Part shown: positions 16,030 to 25,669 of the stretch, one piece after another
Layout of the letters: each line of letters starts with the position of its first letter
How positions within the stretch are numbered: the first letter of the stretch is position 1
Source of the DNA: JAYRGC01 sp041908065
GTDB taxonomy: Bacteria > Pseudomonadota > Alphaproteobacteria > UBA9219
Direction of reading: 5' to 3'
DNA: 64,000 nt
Assembly: GCA_041908065.1 (NCBI GenBank)
Contig: JAYRGC010000028.1
Location: forward strand, 8,671 to 72,670
Notes under the pieces: model-generated
What the model was told of the DNA's origin: nothing
The model's database searches: none
Seen by the model: the letters and a program-made list of their open reading frames with translations, nothing else
Made by a program: the position numbers and the translations under genes

Positions 16030-16324
16030 TTTGTCCAAGAAGCCAATTACCGCGCTGTTTTGCATGGCGCGTTGTGGACGGTGAGAGTCCGGCGATATGC
16101 CTTTTTCTCTCACTTTTGGGGCATTCTCTCACAGCCTTCGGCTACGTTGCCCACATTCCGTCATCGTTCCAGCGCGTTGATTTTCAAGCCAATCCGCAAG
16201 GCGTGTTTTTAACATTCCAAACAATCATCGCCGCATAATCTTCAAAATTTTTCGCGGGGTCATCGTCGCTTTTTAAGGCGGCGGCATACCGGACGGGAAG
16301 ACCAACACAAGAAAGGTTCTTCCC
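16030..16324. promoter_or_regulatory. Leader of the integration operon (shared leader motif, copy 1)
   Basis: About 295 bases without a gene. The last 64 bases (16261-16324) resemble the leaders before 29871 and 32485: CATCGTCG, then AGGC with GGCATACC, then GACCA/ACA and GAAAGG at the ribosome binding site. The similarity is by eye and gapped. I infer a common phage promoter or post-transcriptional control element. Confidence 0.45.
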
Positions 16325-16531
16325 ATGACTATCACCACCCGTGATCCCGCCGATATGACCGGCCAGGAACGGATGCAGGAAATCGCAGCCATTTTAGCCG
16401 CTTGCATCCAAAGAACGATAAAAATGGAGCAAAAACAATGCACTAAGGCCGATTTGGGGCCAAATTTGACTGGACTTTCGCCTGAAAGAGAGCGTGTCTG
16501 TGACGATACCAAGAAGCGAAACGAAGGTTAA
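16325..16531 (+). CDS. Small phage protein of the integration operon, unknown
   Basis: 68 residues, acidic and basic mixed. The N-terminal half QERMQEIAAILAACIQRT is the recognisable part; small proteins of this kind usually precede DUF2924 and a large serine recombinase in alphaproteobacterial prophages. GAAAGG serves as ribosome binding site. Function unknown; a DNA-binding accessory role is possible but not shown. Confidence 0.65.
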   Translation: MTITTRDPADMTGQERMQEIAAILAACIQRTIKMEQKQCTKADLGPNLTGLSPERERVCDDTKKRNEG

Positions 16532-16536
16532 TCATT

Positions 16537-17034
16537 ATGACAACAAACATTCTTGCGGAATATGCCGCCCTGAACGCGATGGCCGTCAAAGACCTGCTGG
16601 TGGAATGGAACAAGTATTTTGACCGCCCACCGGCATCGTACAAAAACAAAACCTACCTTGTGAACCAGATTATCTACCGGATTCAGGAACTGACCTATGG
16701 CGGCCTGACCCGGCGCACGATTGACCGGCTGGAAGCCTTGGCCGAAAGCAAGGCCGCCGACCAGCGCAAAAGCGATCCCAGCCGCTTGGCGGTGGGGACG
16801 CGGCTGATGCGCGAAGTCAAGGGCATCGAACATTTCGTCACGGTGCTGGCCGATGGCTACGAATATCAGGGGGCAAAATACCGGAGCCTTTCAGGGGCGG
16901 CTTTTGCCATCACCGGCACGCGCTGGAACGGGAATGAATTTTTCGGCCTCGGCAAGAAGCCAGACAGCGAAAAGCGGCCTTATCACCGATCACGAAAATG
17001 GCAGGCGGAACAAGCAGAAAGGGCCAAATCATGA
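16537..17034 (+). CDS. DUF2924 domain protein
   Basis: 165 residues. The middle shows the DUF2924 pattern: RRTIDRLEAL, LAVGTRLMREVKGIEHFVTVL, GYEYQGAKYRSLSGAAFAITGT, WNGNEFFGL. In this family the second half resembles a DNA-associated fold, and the gene almost always sits directly before a large serine recombinase, as here, with an ATGA overlap. I infer an accessory function in integration or its control. Confidence 0.88.
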   Translation: MTTNILAEYAALNAMAVKDLLVEWNKYFDRPPASYKNKTYLVNQIIYRIQELTYGGLTRRTIDRLEALAESKAADQRKSDPSRLAVGTRLMREVKGIEHFVTVLADGYEYQGAKYRSLSGAAFAITGTRWNGNEFFGLGKKPDSEKRPYHRSRKWQAEQAERAKS

Positions 17035-18404
17035 GCAACGCGAATTTACCGGAAAAGAAAATCCTGCGCTGCGCGATTTACACCCGCGTGTCCGACGACG
17101 AACGGCTGGATCAGGAATTCAGTTCGCTGGATGCCCAGCGGGAGGCTGGCGAATATCACATCAAGGCGCAAGCCCATGCCGGATGGACGGTGCTGCCGGA
17201 TCGCTACGACGATGGCGGATTTTCGGCGAAGGATTTGCACCGCCCAGCGGCGAAGCGGCTTTTACAGGACATCAAGGCTGGAAAGATTGATGTGGTGGTC
17301 GTTTACAAGATCGACCGCATGTCCCGCAATATGTTCGATTTCGTCGATCTGATGAAGCTGTTTGAACAGCACAATGTCACCTTCGTTTCCGTTACCCAGC
17401 ATTTTAATACTGAAACGGCGATGGGGAAATTGATCCTGAATATCCTGCAATCCTTCGCGCAGTTTGAACGCGAAATGACCGCCGAACGCATCCGCGACAA
17501 ATTCGCCGCCTCGAAAATGAAGGGCATGTGGATGGGTGGCCCGCCGCCGCTGGGTTATGACGTGGCCGACCGCAAACTCATCACCAATCCCAAGGAAGTC
17601 GCGCTGGTCAAGCATATCTTTGAACGCTATATCGCGCTGAAAAGCACCACCTTGCTGATCGACGAACTGAAACGGGACGGCTACCGCACCAAATCCTATA
17701 TCAGCCGAACACAACGGCCTGTCGGCGGTCAGATATTTTCCAGCAATGTTGTGCTGACGATGTTGCGGAACCGACTTTACATTGGAGAAGTTCACCACAG
17801 GGGCAAATACTACCCCGGCCAGCACAAGGCGATCATTTCCCGTGCCGTGTTCGATCAGGCGCAGGAAATCCTGAACGAAAATGGCAACGTCAAGCGCAAG
17901 CGCACCTGGACGATCAAATCAAAGGCCATGCTGAAAGGGCTGCTTGTCTGCGGTGGGTGTGAAGCTGCGATGTCCCCCACGCACACGCGCAAAGGCAACA
18001 AGGATTATTGCTATTACATGACGAATGGCTACCGCCGTAATCTTTGCGAAGGCTGCCCCAACAGCCGTGTCCCCGCTGGGGAACTGGAAGCGGTGGTCAG
18101 CGGCCAGCTTAAAGCTATTCTGGCTTCGCCGCAGATAGTCGTTGAAACGTGGCGCAAGCTGAAAACGCGCAACCCGGCCTATCAGGAAAGCGATCTTCAC
18201 GATGCCATGCGGGATTTGAACAGCGTGTGGGACAGCCTGTTCCTCGAAGAACGCAAGCGCATCACCACGCTTCTGATCGACCGGGTGGTCATGCGGCCTA
18301 CCGGGATCGACATCGAATACCGCGCCGATGGATTTGAGAAAATCATCGACAATCTGCAAGCAAAAGTGAACGCCAATCAGCAAATAAGGGTCGCATCAAA
18401 ATGA
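17031..18404 (+). CDS. Large serine recombinase (prophage integrase)
   Basis: 457 residues from ATG 17031, overlapping the DUF2924 stop. The N-terminal resolvase domain has catalytic Ser21 in YTRVSDD, then YDDGGFSAKDLHRPA and the helix region DRMSRNMFDF. The recombinase domain follows (ASKMKGMWMGGPPPLGY), with a zinc ribbon (LLVCGGCEAAM, then CYYMTNG and CEGC) and a coiled tail. It should catalyse integration and, with a partner, excision by a double-strand-break mechanism. Serine integrases seldom use tRNA 3' halves as cores, so whether it made the 44-bp duplication nearby is uncertain. Confidence 0.92.
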   Translation: MSNANLPEKKILRCAIYTRVSDDERLDQEFSSLDAQREAGEYHIKAQAHAGWTVLPDRYDDGGFSAKDLHRPAAKRLLQDIKAGKIDVVVVYKIDRMSRNMFDFVDLMKLFEQHNVTFVSVTQHFNTETAMGKLILNILQSFAQFEREMTAERIRDKFAASKMKGMWMGGPPPLGYDVADRKLITNPKEVALVKHIFERYIALKSTTLLIDELKRDGYRTKSYISRTQRPVGGQIFSSNVVLTMLRNRLYIGEVHHRGKYYPGQHKAIISRAVFDQAQEILNENGNVKRKRTWTIKSKAMLKGLLVCGGCEAAMSPTHTRKGNKDYCYYMTNGYRRNLCEGCPNSRVPAGELEAVVSGQLKAILASPQIVVETWRKLKTRNPAYQESDLHDAMRDLNSVWDSLFLEERKRITTLLIDRVVMRPTGIDIEYRADGFEKIIDNLQAKVNANQQIRVASK

Positions 18405-18817
18405 ACCATGTTCGGGTCGAAGGTAGTAAAATCATCGTCCATGTCCCGCTGAATTTGCGGACATGGGGCGGCAAGAAAGTGATCGTGGGGCCACAGGGGC
18501 AGGATTTGCGGGTGCTGGAAACGACCACGCGCCAGGACGATAAGCTGCTCAAGGCGCTGGGGCGCGCCTATCGCTGGCATAGCTGGATACTGACGGGTAA
18601 ATACAAGAACGCGGATGAAATGGCCGAAAGGCAGAAAATCGACAAATCCTATATGCAGCGTGTGATGCGGATCATGCAGCTATCGCCAAAAATTATTGAA
18701 GCCATCCTTGACGGGGAACAGCCCGAAGGCTTTGCCCTGCGTGACATCGAGAGAACCTTCACCCCGATCTGGGCGGAACAAGAAAAGCAGTTCGGGTTTA
18801 CTTCCCTTCGCTCATAA
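18401..18817 (+). CDS. Phage accessory protein after recombinase, putative HTH
   Basis: 138 residues, coupled to the recombinase by an ATGA overlap. The N-terminus (IIVHVPLNLRTWGGKKVIVGP) is a beta-rich segment; the middle (KNADEMAERQKIDKSYMQRVMRIMQLSPKII) looks like a helix-turn-helix of ParB/KorB style. Proteins of this type commonly follow the DUF2924-recombinase pair. A directionality or copy-control role is a reasonable guess. Its 3' end overlaps the convergent HxlR gene by 20 bases. Confidence 0.7.
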   Translation: MNHVRVEGSKIIVHVPLNLRTWGGKKVIVGPQGQDLRVLETTTRQDDKLLKALGRAYRWHSWILTGKYKNADEMAERQKIDKSYMQRVMRIMQLSPKIIEAILDGEQPEGFALRDIERTFTPIWAEQEKQFGFTSLRS

Positions 18818-19208
18818 ACCGCTTCCGCGCGGATATGATTGTATTGTAATTGGTGTCAGCCCAATTAACGAATTCCCATAGCGGGATGAGGAAGGATTTT
18901 CCCAAGGGTGTCAGGTTGTATTCCACGCTGGGTGGCTTCGTGGGATAAACGGTGCGATTGATCAAACCGTCCCGTTCAAGGTCTCTCAGTGCCTGCGTCA
19001 GGACGCGCTGGGAAATGCCAGGAATTTCTCTGCTCAATTCGCCAAAACGCAATGGTCCTACTGCCAATGCAATTAAAACAAATGGCCCCCATTTGGTTCC
19101 TATTTGAGCCAATACGTCTCTGGATGGACACACCGGATAATGTGGGCGGCGTTCCTTCCAGAGACGATGGTTTTCATACAATTTTCTCGCAGCTTCACAG
19201 ATCGGCAT
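18798..19208 (-). CDS. HxlR family transcriptional regulator
   Basis: 136 residues. Winged helix of HxlR type: DVLAQIGTKWGPFVLIAL, LRFGELSREIPGISQRVLTQALRDLERDGLI, then the wing with PPSVEYNLTPLGKSF. Cys4 and Cys27 are candidate redox-sensing residues; members such as HypR and QorR sense disulfide or quinone stress. It is the first cargo gene after the integration operon. In E. coli a HxlR gene (ytfH) neighbours the quinone reductase gene ytfG/qorB, and a qorB-like gene lies at the other end of this cargo. Confidence 0.9.
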   Translation of the reverse strand: MPICEAARKLYENHRLWKERRPHYPVCPSRDVLAQIGTKWGPFVLIALAVGPLRFGELSREIPGISQRVLTQALRDLERDGLINRTVYPTKPPSVEYNLTPLGKSFLIPLWEFVNWADTNYNTIISARKRFMSEGK

Positions 19209-19246
19209 ACGACTGATACCTTTTCAGGCCAATTGCACCCGATGAC

Positions 19247-19501
19247 TTACCTGCCTTTTGCTGCTTTCTTTTCCAGGAAAACCGCATTGTCGTTGATGAT
19301 TTTCAGCGCGCTGGAAAAAATCTGGCTGCTGAATTCAACTTGGTTTTGCACAATGCTGGCCAGCAAACCAAACCGCTTCTTTTGCAGTTCTGCACCCTGA
19401 CTGAAGCATTGAGACGCAAAGGCGCTTTGCGCTTTCTGGATTTTCGTCAGCTTCTCCTGCGCCGAACTGGAATTCCAGAACAGATTATTTTCTATACTCA
19501 T
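19247..19501 (-). CDS. Small helical protein, phasin-like
   Basis: 84 residues with a strong AAGGAG ribosome binding site. The sequence is one long amphipathic helix type (AQSAFASQCFSQGAELQKK, then QVEFSSQIFSSALKIIND) that resembles the core of phasins, which coat polyhydroxyalkanoate granules. It is the last gene of the efflux operon, about 40 bases after the SMR gene. The phasin label is tentative. Confidence 0.6.
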   Translation of the reverse strand: MSIENNLFWNSSSAQEKLTKIQKAQSAFASQCFSQGAELQKKRFGLLASIVQNQVEFSSQIFSSALKIINDNAVFLEKKAAKGR

Positions 19502-19539
19502 GACTTTCTCCTTTTTGGGTTTGCAAGGTTGAAGGTTCT

Positions 19540-19890
19540 TTAATGGCCTGTACTATTTGAAAAGAGATTGATGACCAGCACGCCGCCGATGATCATGGCG
19601 ATGCCTGTCATGGCTGCCAGATCGAGGGTTTGCTTGAATACGAACACCCCGACCGCCGCCGTGAGGACAATGCCCAGCCCCGCCCAGATGGCGTAAGCAA
19701 TGCCAAGGGGAATAATTTTGAGGGCCTGTGCCAAAAAAAAGAACGAGGCCAAGTAGAAAACCACCATCGTGGCAGTCGGCACAAATTTCGAGAATTGTTC
19801 AGACTTTTGCAAAAAGGCTGACCCCGTTACTTCACAAAGGATAGCAAATGCCAGCATTCCGTAAGAAAACAAGGTCGGATGCAACATCAT
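19540..19890 (-). CDS. SMR family multidrug efflux protein (EmrE/QacE type)
   Basis: 116 residues with four predicted membrane helices, the usual SMR size. The proton-coupling glutamate lies in helix 1 (CEVTGSAFLQKSEQF). The family motifs AYAIWAGLGIVLTA (helix 3) and GIAMIIGGVLVINLFS (helix 4) are present. It exports cationic drugs or polyamines in exchange for protons. The start overlaps the stop of the outer-membrane channel gene, so it is part of the same transcript, an uncommon pairing of SMR with RND components. Confidence 0.93.
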   Translation of the reverse strand: MMLHPTLFSYGMLAFAILCEVTGSAFLQKSEQFSKFVPTATMVVFYLASFFFLAQALKIIPLGIAYAIWAGLGIVLTAAVGVFVFKQTLDLAAMTGIAMIIGGVLVINLFSNSTGH

Positions 19891-21299
19891 TTCCCGCCAC
19901 CCAGGACTTTGTAGAGATTGACAAGGTTGGCCAGACGTTGCTGCTGGACGGCGATTTCCGATTGTTGCGCGTTGTAAAGCTCACGCTGGGAATCCAGCGC
20001 GTTCAGGTAACTGTCCGTTCCTTGATCGTACCGCGCGCGGGAAATCTTGTAGGCATTGCTGGCCGCATTAACCAGGGCGGTTTGGGCTGAAAGCTGCTCA
20101 GTGTAGGTGCCGCGTGCTGCCAGTTCGTCCGATACCTCGCGGAAGGCCGTCTGGATAGATTTCTCGTACTGCGCCACGGCAATTTTCTGCCCTGCGGAGG
20201 CACTATCGAGATTGGCGATATTCCGCCCGCCTTCAAAGATCGGTAGCGTGAGTTGCGGTGCAAATGACCAAGCAAGTGTCGAGCCTGATGCGAACAGATC
20301 AGAGAGGCTCGTGCTGGCAAAACCTGCCGATCCAGTTAGGCTGATCGTTGGGAAGAATGCCGCGCGGGCTGCGCCAATATTGGCATTAGCTGCCTTAAGG
20401 TTGTGTTCGGCCTGTTTGATGTCGGGTCGCTCCAGTAGAACAGCGGAAGGCAAGCCAATGGGCAAAGTATCAACCAGCTCAACCGTATCTAGTTTCAAGG
20501 TGTCTAGAACCGCCGGATCGGAGGCTGTCCCCATCAGCAACTCAAGGGCGTTTCTGTCCTGCGCTACGTTACGGACATAGCGGGCGCGGTTGGCGCGAGC
20601 CGTTTCAACAGAGGTGCGGGCCTGTTCCAGATCAAGCTGCGAGGATGTTCCCAAATCATAGCGTCGCTTGATCAGATCGTAGGATTCCTGCTGTGTCTTG
20701 AGCGTGTCTTCCGTGATGCCGAGCAGTTTCTTGTCGGCAAGATAGGTCAGGTACGCATTGGCGGTTTCCGCGATCAAAGAAATGCGTACAGTCTGTTGCA
20801 CTTCTTCGGTAGCAAAATATTCTTCAAGCGCTTTTTCGTTCAGGCTGCGGATGCGTCCGAACAAATCCAGTTCAAAGGACGCGCCGACATTAGCTGTATA
20901 AGTAGAAGAAATCATCTCTTGCCCGGTGGCAGAGGCATTTTTAGGGATACCCTGACGGTTTATGTTGCCGCCTGCTTGAACAGATGGCATGAGGTCTGCT
21001 CGTTCAACCCGGTAAAGGGCGCGGGCCTTCTCTACCTGCAATGCGGCTACCCTTAAATCCCTGTTGTTATCTAGGGCGGTCTGGATGACCTGCTGCATCT
21101 GCGGGGATTTGAAAAACGATTGCCAGTTGACTTTGGATATATCGGCTTCAGTCACGCCCGTAATGCCTTCGTAGGCTTGCCCTTGCGGCCATTGCGCCGA
21201 AACAGGCAATTCTGGGCGCTCATAATCTGGCACCATCGTGCATCCAGTTAAAAGAGCCGCTGTCGCCGTTACCGTCAAAAAGGTTTTATAGAAACTCAT
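19887..21299 (-). CDS. RND efflux outer-membrane lipoprotein channel (OprM/NodT type)
   Basis: 470 residues from ATG 21299; the longer 495-codon frame adds an unlikely leader. Signal peptide with lipobox LLTGC, then the double OEP repeat with long coiled-coil helices (RALYRVERADLMPSVQAGG, ARTSVETARANRARYVRN in the first half; GAARAAFFPTISLTGSAG in the second). It would form the trimeric exit duct for the RND pump. It overlaps the RND gene by 14 bases upstream and the SMR gene by 4 bases downstream. Confidence 0.94.
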   Translation of the reverse strand: MSFYKTFLTVTATAALLTGCTMVPDYERPELPVSAQWPQGQAYEGITGVTEADISKVNWQSFFKSPQMQQVIQTALDNNRDLRVAALQVEKARALYRVERADLMPSVQAGGNINRQGIPKNASATGQEMISSTYTANVGASFELDLFGRIRSLNEKALEEYFATEEVQQTVRISLIAETANAYLTYLADKKLLGITEDTLKTQQESYDLIKRRYDLGTSSQLDLEQARTSVETARANRARYVRNVAQDRNALELLMGTASDPAVLDTLKLDTVELVDTLPIGLPSAVLLERPDIKQAEHNLKAANANIGAARAAFFPTISLTGSAGFASTSLSDLFASGSTLAWSFAPQLTLPIFEGGRNIANLDSASAGQKIAVAQYEKSIQTAFREVSDELAARGTYTEQLSAQTALVNAASNAYKISRARYDQGTDSYLNALDSQRELYNAQQSEIAVQQQRLANLVNLYKVLGGGK

Positions 21300-24200
21300 G
21301 ATTGATGCCTGTCGTCGCTGGTTTTTCTTTTCTTGAAAAAAGTTTTTGGATCGTGATGAAGAACATCGGCACAAAGAAGATCGCCAAGAAGGTGGCCGAC
21401 ACCATGCCGCCGATCACGCCGACACCGATAGCGTTCTGGCTGGCGGAACCCGCGCCGCTGGCGATTGCCAGAGGGGTAACGCCAAGAATAAAGGCCATAG
21501 ATGTCATGAGAATGGGGCGCAGGCGCTGTTCTGCCGCATGGATGGTCGCCTTGAACAAATCCACGCCGCTGTCATATTGCGCCTTGGCGAATTCGACGAT
21601 CAGAATGGCGTTTTTCGCGGACAGGCCGATGGTGGTCAAAAGCCCGACTTGGAAATAAACGTCGTTCGATAGCCCGCTGAGAGTCGTCGCCACAACCGCG
21701 CCCAAGATACCAAGCGGCACCACCAGCATAACAGCGAACGGTACTGTCCAGCTTTCATACAGGGCCGCAAGGCATAGGAACACGATCAAAAGGGAAAGCG
21801 AATAAAGTAGCGGCGTTTGTGACCCGGAGGCGCGTTCCTCATAGGAAAGTCCTGTCCATTCAAAGCCGATGCCTTCCGGCAGTTTTGAAGCCAGTTCTGC
21901 TATAATTTTCATGGCATCGCCGGAACTGACCCCCGGTGCGGGCGCACCCTGGATATTCACCGATGAAGTGCCATTAAAGCGCTCCAGTTTCGGGGAACCG
22001 TAAGACCATTCCGCCGTGGAGAAGCTGGAAAATGGCACCATTGCTCCCTCGGCGTTGCGGACATACCATTTATCCACGTCATCGGGATTCATGCGGTAAT
22101 CAATATCGCCCTGCATATAGACTTTCTTGATGCGCCCTTCATGCAGGAAATCATTGACGTAGGAAGAACCCCACGCCGTTTGTAACGTCGTGTTGATATC
22201 AGCAATGGATAATCCCTGCGCCCCGGCTTTTTCATGATCGACATGGATTTTATATTCGGGAACGTCCGCCAGACCATTCGGGCGAACACCGACCAGCCGG
22301 TGATCTTGCCCCGCCATGCCTAAAAGCTGATATTGCGCGCCCATCAAGGCTTCGTGGCCGAGGCCCGCACGGTCAAGAAGCTGCAAGTCAAAGCCAGTCG
22401 CGTTGCCGAGTTCAACAATCGGCGGCGGATAGAAAGCGAAAACGGAAGCATCTTTAATGGCGGATAATGCGCCCATTGCGCGTCCGGCCAGATCGAAAAG
22501 ACTTTGCCCTTCACCGTGGCGTTCTTTCCAGTCTTTAAGTCGCACGAACGCCATGCCGGAATTCTGGCCTGCGCCCGCGAAACTCCACCCGGTTACGGAG
22601 AATATGCTTTCCACCGTGTTCTTTTCCTGTTCCAGGAAATAGGATTCAACCTGTTTCATGCTTTCCAGCGTTCTTTCCTGCGTTGAACCCGCAGGGGCTT
22701 GCGCCATCACAAACATGATCCCCTGGTCTTCATCGGGCAGGAAGGCGGTCGGAATGCGCGTAAACAACACGCCAAGGCCCACAAGTATAACCAGATAAAT
22801 AATGATAAAGCGTGTAGCGCGGCTGGACACATAGCCCGCGCCCTTGCTGTATCCGCGTTTGCTTCTGTCAAAGAAGCGATTGAACCAGCCGAAAAATCCC
22901 TTCTTCTCCTCGCCGTGATGTCCCTTGCCATGAGGTTTCAGGATGGTGGCGCACAAGGCGGGGGTCAGCACAAGGGCCACCAGCACGGACAGGCCCATTG
23001 CCGAAACGATGGTCAGGGAGAATTGGCGGTAAATCGCGCCCGTTGACCCGCTGAAAAACGCCATCGGCACGAACACGGCGGATAGGACAAGCGCAATCCC
23101 GACTAGCGCACCCGTAATCTGTTTCATGGATTTCTTGGTGGCTTCCTTCGGCGGCAAGCCTTCTTCTTCCATCACGCGCTCGACGTTTTCAACCACGACA
23201 ATCGCATCGTCCACCAGAAGGCCGATTGCCAGCACCATTGCGAACATGGTTAATACGTTGATGGAAAACCCGAATGCGGCCAGAACGCCAAACGTCCCCA
23301 AGAGAACGACCGGAACGGCGATTGTCGGAATAAGCGTGGCGCGGAAATTCTGCAAGAAAAGATACATCACCGTCACGACCAGAACGATAGCTTCCAGCAG
23401 GGTTTTCACCACCGATTTGATTGAGAGTTTAACAAAGGGCGTGGTATCGTAGGGATAGACAACCTGCATCCCCGCAGGCATGAATTTTTGTAATTGTTCC
23501 AGTTTCTCTTTAACCTTGGTCGCCGTATCAAGCGCGTTTGCGCCGGTCGCAAGGCTGATGGCCAGCCCCGATGCGGGATGGCCCTGATAGCGGGAGATAA
23601 AGGTATAATCCTGCGCGCCGAGTTCGACGCGCGCCACATCTTTCAGGCGGATTTGGGAACCGTCCTTGTTCACGCGCAAAAAGATATTCTCAAATTGCCC
23701 GACGGTTTGCAGGCGGGATTGTGCCGTGATCGTCGCGTTGAGTTGCTGGCCCTTGCGCGCCGGAACGCCGCCAAGCTGCCCGGAAGAAACATCGGCGTTC
23801 TGCGCCCGCACCGCCGCCACCACTTCCGCCGTAGTGACGTTGTAGCTGTGCATCTTGTCGGAATTGAGCCATATCCGCATGGCGTAGGGCTGGCCGAAAA
23901 CCGTGATATTGCCGACGCCGGATATGCGGCTTAACGGGTCGCGCAATTTGGAGTTCACATAGTCGCCCATTTCATCTTGCGACAGGCTTCCATCCTTGGA
24001 ATAGAAGCCAATGACCATCAAGAAGCTGTCGCTGCTTTTTGAAACCGTGACACCCTGCCGCTGCACTTCTTCCGGCAAAAGGGCCATAGCCGCCTGCAAT
24101 TTATTCTGCACCTGTACTTGCGCGATATCCGGGTCGGCTTCCGGCTCGAAAGTCAGCGTGATAGTTGCAGTGCCGGAAGATTCGCTGGACGATGAGAAAT

Positions 24201-24429
24201 AGCGTAAGTAGTCGATACCGGAAAGCTGCTGCTCGATCACCTGCGTCACGCCGTTTTCCAAGGTCTGCGCCGATGCACCGGGATAGGAGGCATTGATCGT
24301 GACGGAAGGCGGCGCGATTTTCGGATATTGCTCAATAGGCAGGGTGAAAATGGCAAGAAGCCCCGCTAGCATGATAACGATGGATATGACCCATGCGAAA
24401 ACGGGGCGGTCGATAAAAAACTGGGCCAT
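21286..24429 (-). CDS. RND multidrug efflux permease (AcrB/MexB type, HAE-1)
   Basis: 1047 residues, the expected length. MAQFFIDRPVFAWVISIVIML opens helix 1. The proton-relay helix 4 holds LAIGLLVDDAIVVVENVERVM with the paired Asp residues. The central loop has GSTGAIYRQFSLTIVSAM, and the C-terminal part holds GLSAKNAILIVEFAK and LRPILMTSMAFILGVTPLAIA. It is a proton-driven trimeric pump for amphiphilic drugs. It sits between the adaptor gene (24-base gap) and the outer-membrane channel, giving a complete tripartite set. RND pumps are rarely carried on prophages. Confidence 0.96.
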   Translation of the reverse strand: MAQFFIDRPVFAWVISIVIMLAGLLAIFTLPIEQYPKIAPPSVTINASYPGASAQTLENGVTQVIEQQLSGIDYLRYFSSSSESSGTATITLTFEPEADPDIAQVQVQNKLQAAMALLPEEVQRQGVTVSKSSDSFLMVIGFYSKDGSLSQDEMGDYVNSKLRDPLSRISGVGNITVFGQPYAMRIWLNSDKMHSYNVTTAEVVAAVRAQNADVSSGQLGGVPARKGQQLNATITAQSRLQTVGQFENIFLRVNKDGSQIRLKDVARVELGAQDYTFISRYQGHPASGLAISLATGANALDTATKVKEKLEQLQKFMPAGMQVVYPYDTTPFVKLSIKSVVKTLLEAIVLVVTVMYLFLQNFRATLIPTIAVPVVLLGTFGVLAAFGFSINVLTMFAMVLAIGLLVDDAIVVVENVERVMEEEGLPPKEATKKSMKQITGALVGIALVLSAVFVPMAFFSGSTGAIYRQFSLTIVSAMGLSVLVALVLTPALCATILKPHGKGHHGEEKKGFFGWFNRFFDRSKRGYSKGAGYVSSRATRFIIIYLVILVGLGVLFTRIPTAFLPDEDQGIMFVMAQAPAGSTQERTLESMKQVESYFLEQEKNTVESIFSVTGWSFAGAGQNSGMAFVRLKDWKERHGEGQSLFDLAGRAMGALSAIKDASVFAFYPPPIVELGNATGFDLQLLDRAGLGHEALMGAQYQLLGMAGQDHRLVGVRPNGLADVPEYKIHVDHEKAGAQGLSIADINTTLQTAWGSSYVNDFLHEGRIKKVYMQGDIDYRMNPDDVDKWYVRNAEGAMVPFSSFSTAEWSYGSPKLERFNGTSSVNIQGAPAPGVSSGDAMKIIAELASKLPEGIGFEWTGLSYEERASGSQTPLLYSLSLLIVFLCLAALYESWTVPFAVMLVVPLGILGAVVATTLSGLSNDVYFQVGLLTTIGLSAKNAILIVEFAKAQYDSGVDLFKATIHAAEQRLRPILMTSMAFILGVTPLAIASGAGSASQNAIGVGVIGGMVSATFLAIFFVPMFFITIQKLFSRKEKPATTGINHEFL

Positions 24430-24453
24430 GAGGATATATCCTGCTTCCTATTG

Positions 24454-25638
24454 TTATTCCTGTTTCGCGGGTATTTGCGGCGCAGCCGATTTTTCAACCG
24501 GATTGACAAGCACCCCAGGGCCGAGTTTCGGCAGCCCTTCCACCACAATCTTGTCACCGGCCTTTAACCCGGATGAAACCAACCATTGATCGTCGATGGC
24601 GCGCGAAACGGTAATGGGGTGAATATTCGCTTTATTCTCCGCGTCCACCAGCCAGACAGTTGTTGAACCGTCGGCATTGCGCGTCACCGCTTTTTGCGGG
24701 GCGAGAATGGCAGCGTCCGCCTGTCCTTGCGTAACCCGCGCCTTGACGAACATACCGGGCAAAAGATCAATCTTCGGATTTTCAAACAGGATACGAAGCT
24801 GCACCGTGCCTGTTCCTTGATCGACGGTTATATCCGCGAATTGCAGGAGTCCTTTTTCGCTGTAAGGCTCAGTTTCGCCTTCAATCGTCAGCGCAGCGGA
24901 AACTTGCGGCGCACCGCCGTTTGCTGATGCACTTTCTTCATAGGCGCGGCGAAGTTTCCGCAAATCAATGATGGATTGCGTAACGTCAACGTAAATTTTG
25001 TCGAGTTGCTGTACCACCGCAAGGGCTTGAGCCTGATTGGCTGTTACCAGCGCACCTTCCGTGACGGAGGATTTGCCGATACGCCCGGAAATCGGGGAAA
25101 AGACTTTCGTGTAATCAAGATTGATTTTTGCTGTGGCAACGGCGGCCTCGGCAATGGCGATATCGGCCTTGCTCTGTTCCAGCGCCGCAGCATTGTCGTC
25201 ATATTCTTGCTTGCTGACGCCGCCGATCTTGACCAGTTGGGCATAACGCGCATGTTTTGATTGCGTCGATTTGATATTGGCTTGGGCTTTCTTCAGGTCA
25301 GCCATAGCGCTGTTATAGGCGGCCTGATAAGGTGCCGGGTCGATCTGGTAAAGCTGCTGGCCTTCCTGGACATCACTACCTTCTTCAAATAAGCGTTTGA
25401 CAATGATGCCGCTCACCTGAGGGCGGATTTCTGCGACCTTGAACGCCTGTGTCCGGCCCGGAAGTTCCTTGGATAGACTGATATTCTCCGGTTGAACGGT
25501 CTGAACAACCACCTCAATCGGGCCACCCCCACCCATGCCGGGAGCGCCACCCTTCTGCCCTTCGCTGTGTTTTGGCCATGACAGGTAAATTCCTGCGCCG
25601 ACCAGCAGCACGAGAGCTGCAATTACCACTTTTTTCAT
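24454..25638 (-). CDS. RND efflux periplasmic adaptor (AcrA/MexA type)
   Basis: 394 residues from ATG 25638 (MKKVVIAALVLLVGAGIYLSW), which has AAAGGAAAG upstream; the upstream in-frame ATG at 25707 has no such support. N-terminal signal anchor, lipoyl half EIRPQVSGIIVKRLFEEGSDV, alpha-hairpin (YNSAMADLKKAQANIKS), second lipoyl half VFSPISGRIGKSSVTEGALV and beta-barrel. It bridges the RND pump and the outer-membrane channel encoded downstream. Starts 31 bases after the TetR gene stop, so probably one operon. Confidence 0.94.
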   Translation of the reverse strand: MKKVVIAALVLLVGAGIYLSWPKHSEGQKGGAPGMGGGGPIEVVVQTVQPENISLSKELPGRTQAFKVAEIRPQVSGIIVKRLFEEGSDVQEGQQLYQIDPAPYQAAYNSAMADLKKAQANIKSTQSKHARYAQLVKIGGVSKQEYDDNAAALEQSKADIAIAEAAVATAKINLDYTKVFSPISGRIGKSSVTEGALVTANQAQALAVVQQLDKIYVDVTQSIIDLRKLRRAYEESASANGGAPQVSAALTIEGETEPYSEKGLLQFADITVDQGTGTVQLRILFENPKIDLLPGMFVKARVTQGQADAAILAPQKAVTRNADGSTTVWLVDAENKANIHPITVSRAIDDQWLVSSGLKAGDKIVVEGLPKLGPGVLVNPVEKSAAPQIPAKQE

Positions 25639-25669
25639 GGGTTCTTTCCTTTGTTTCTGAGCGAATATT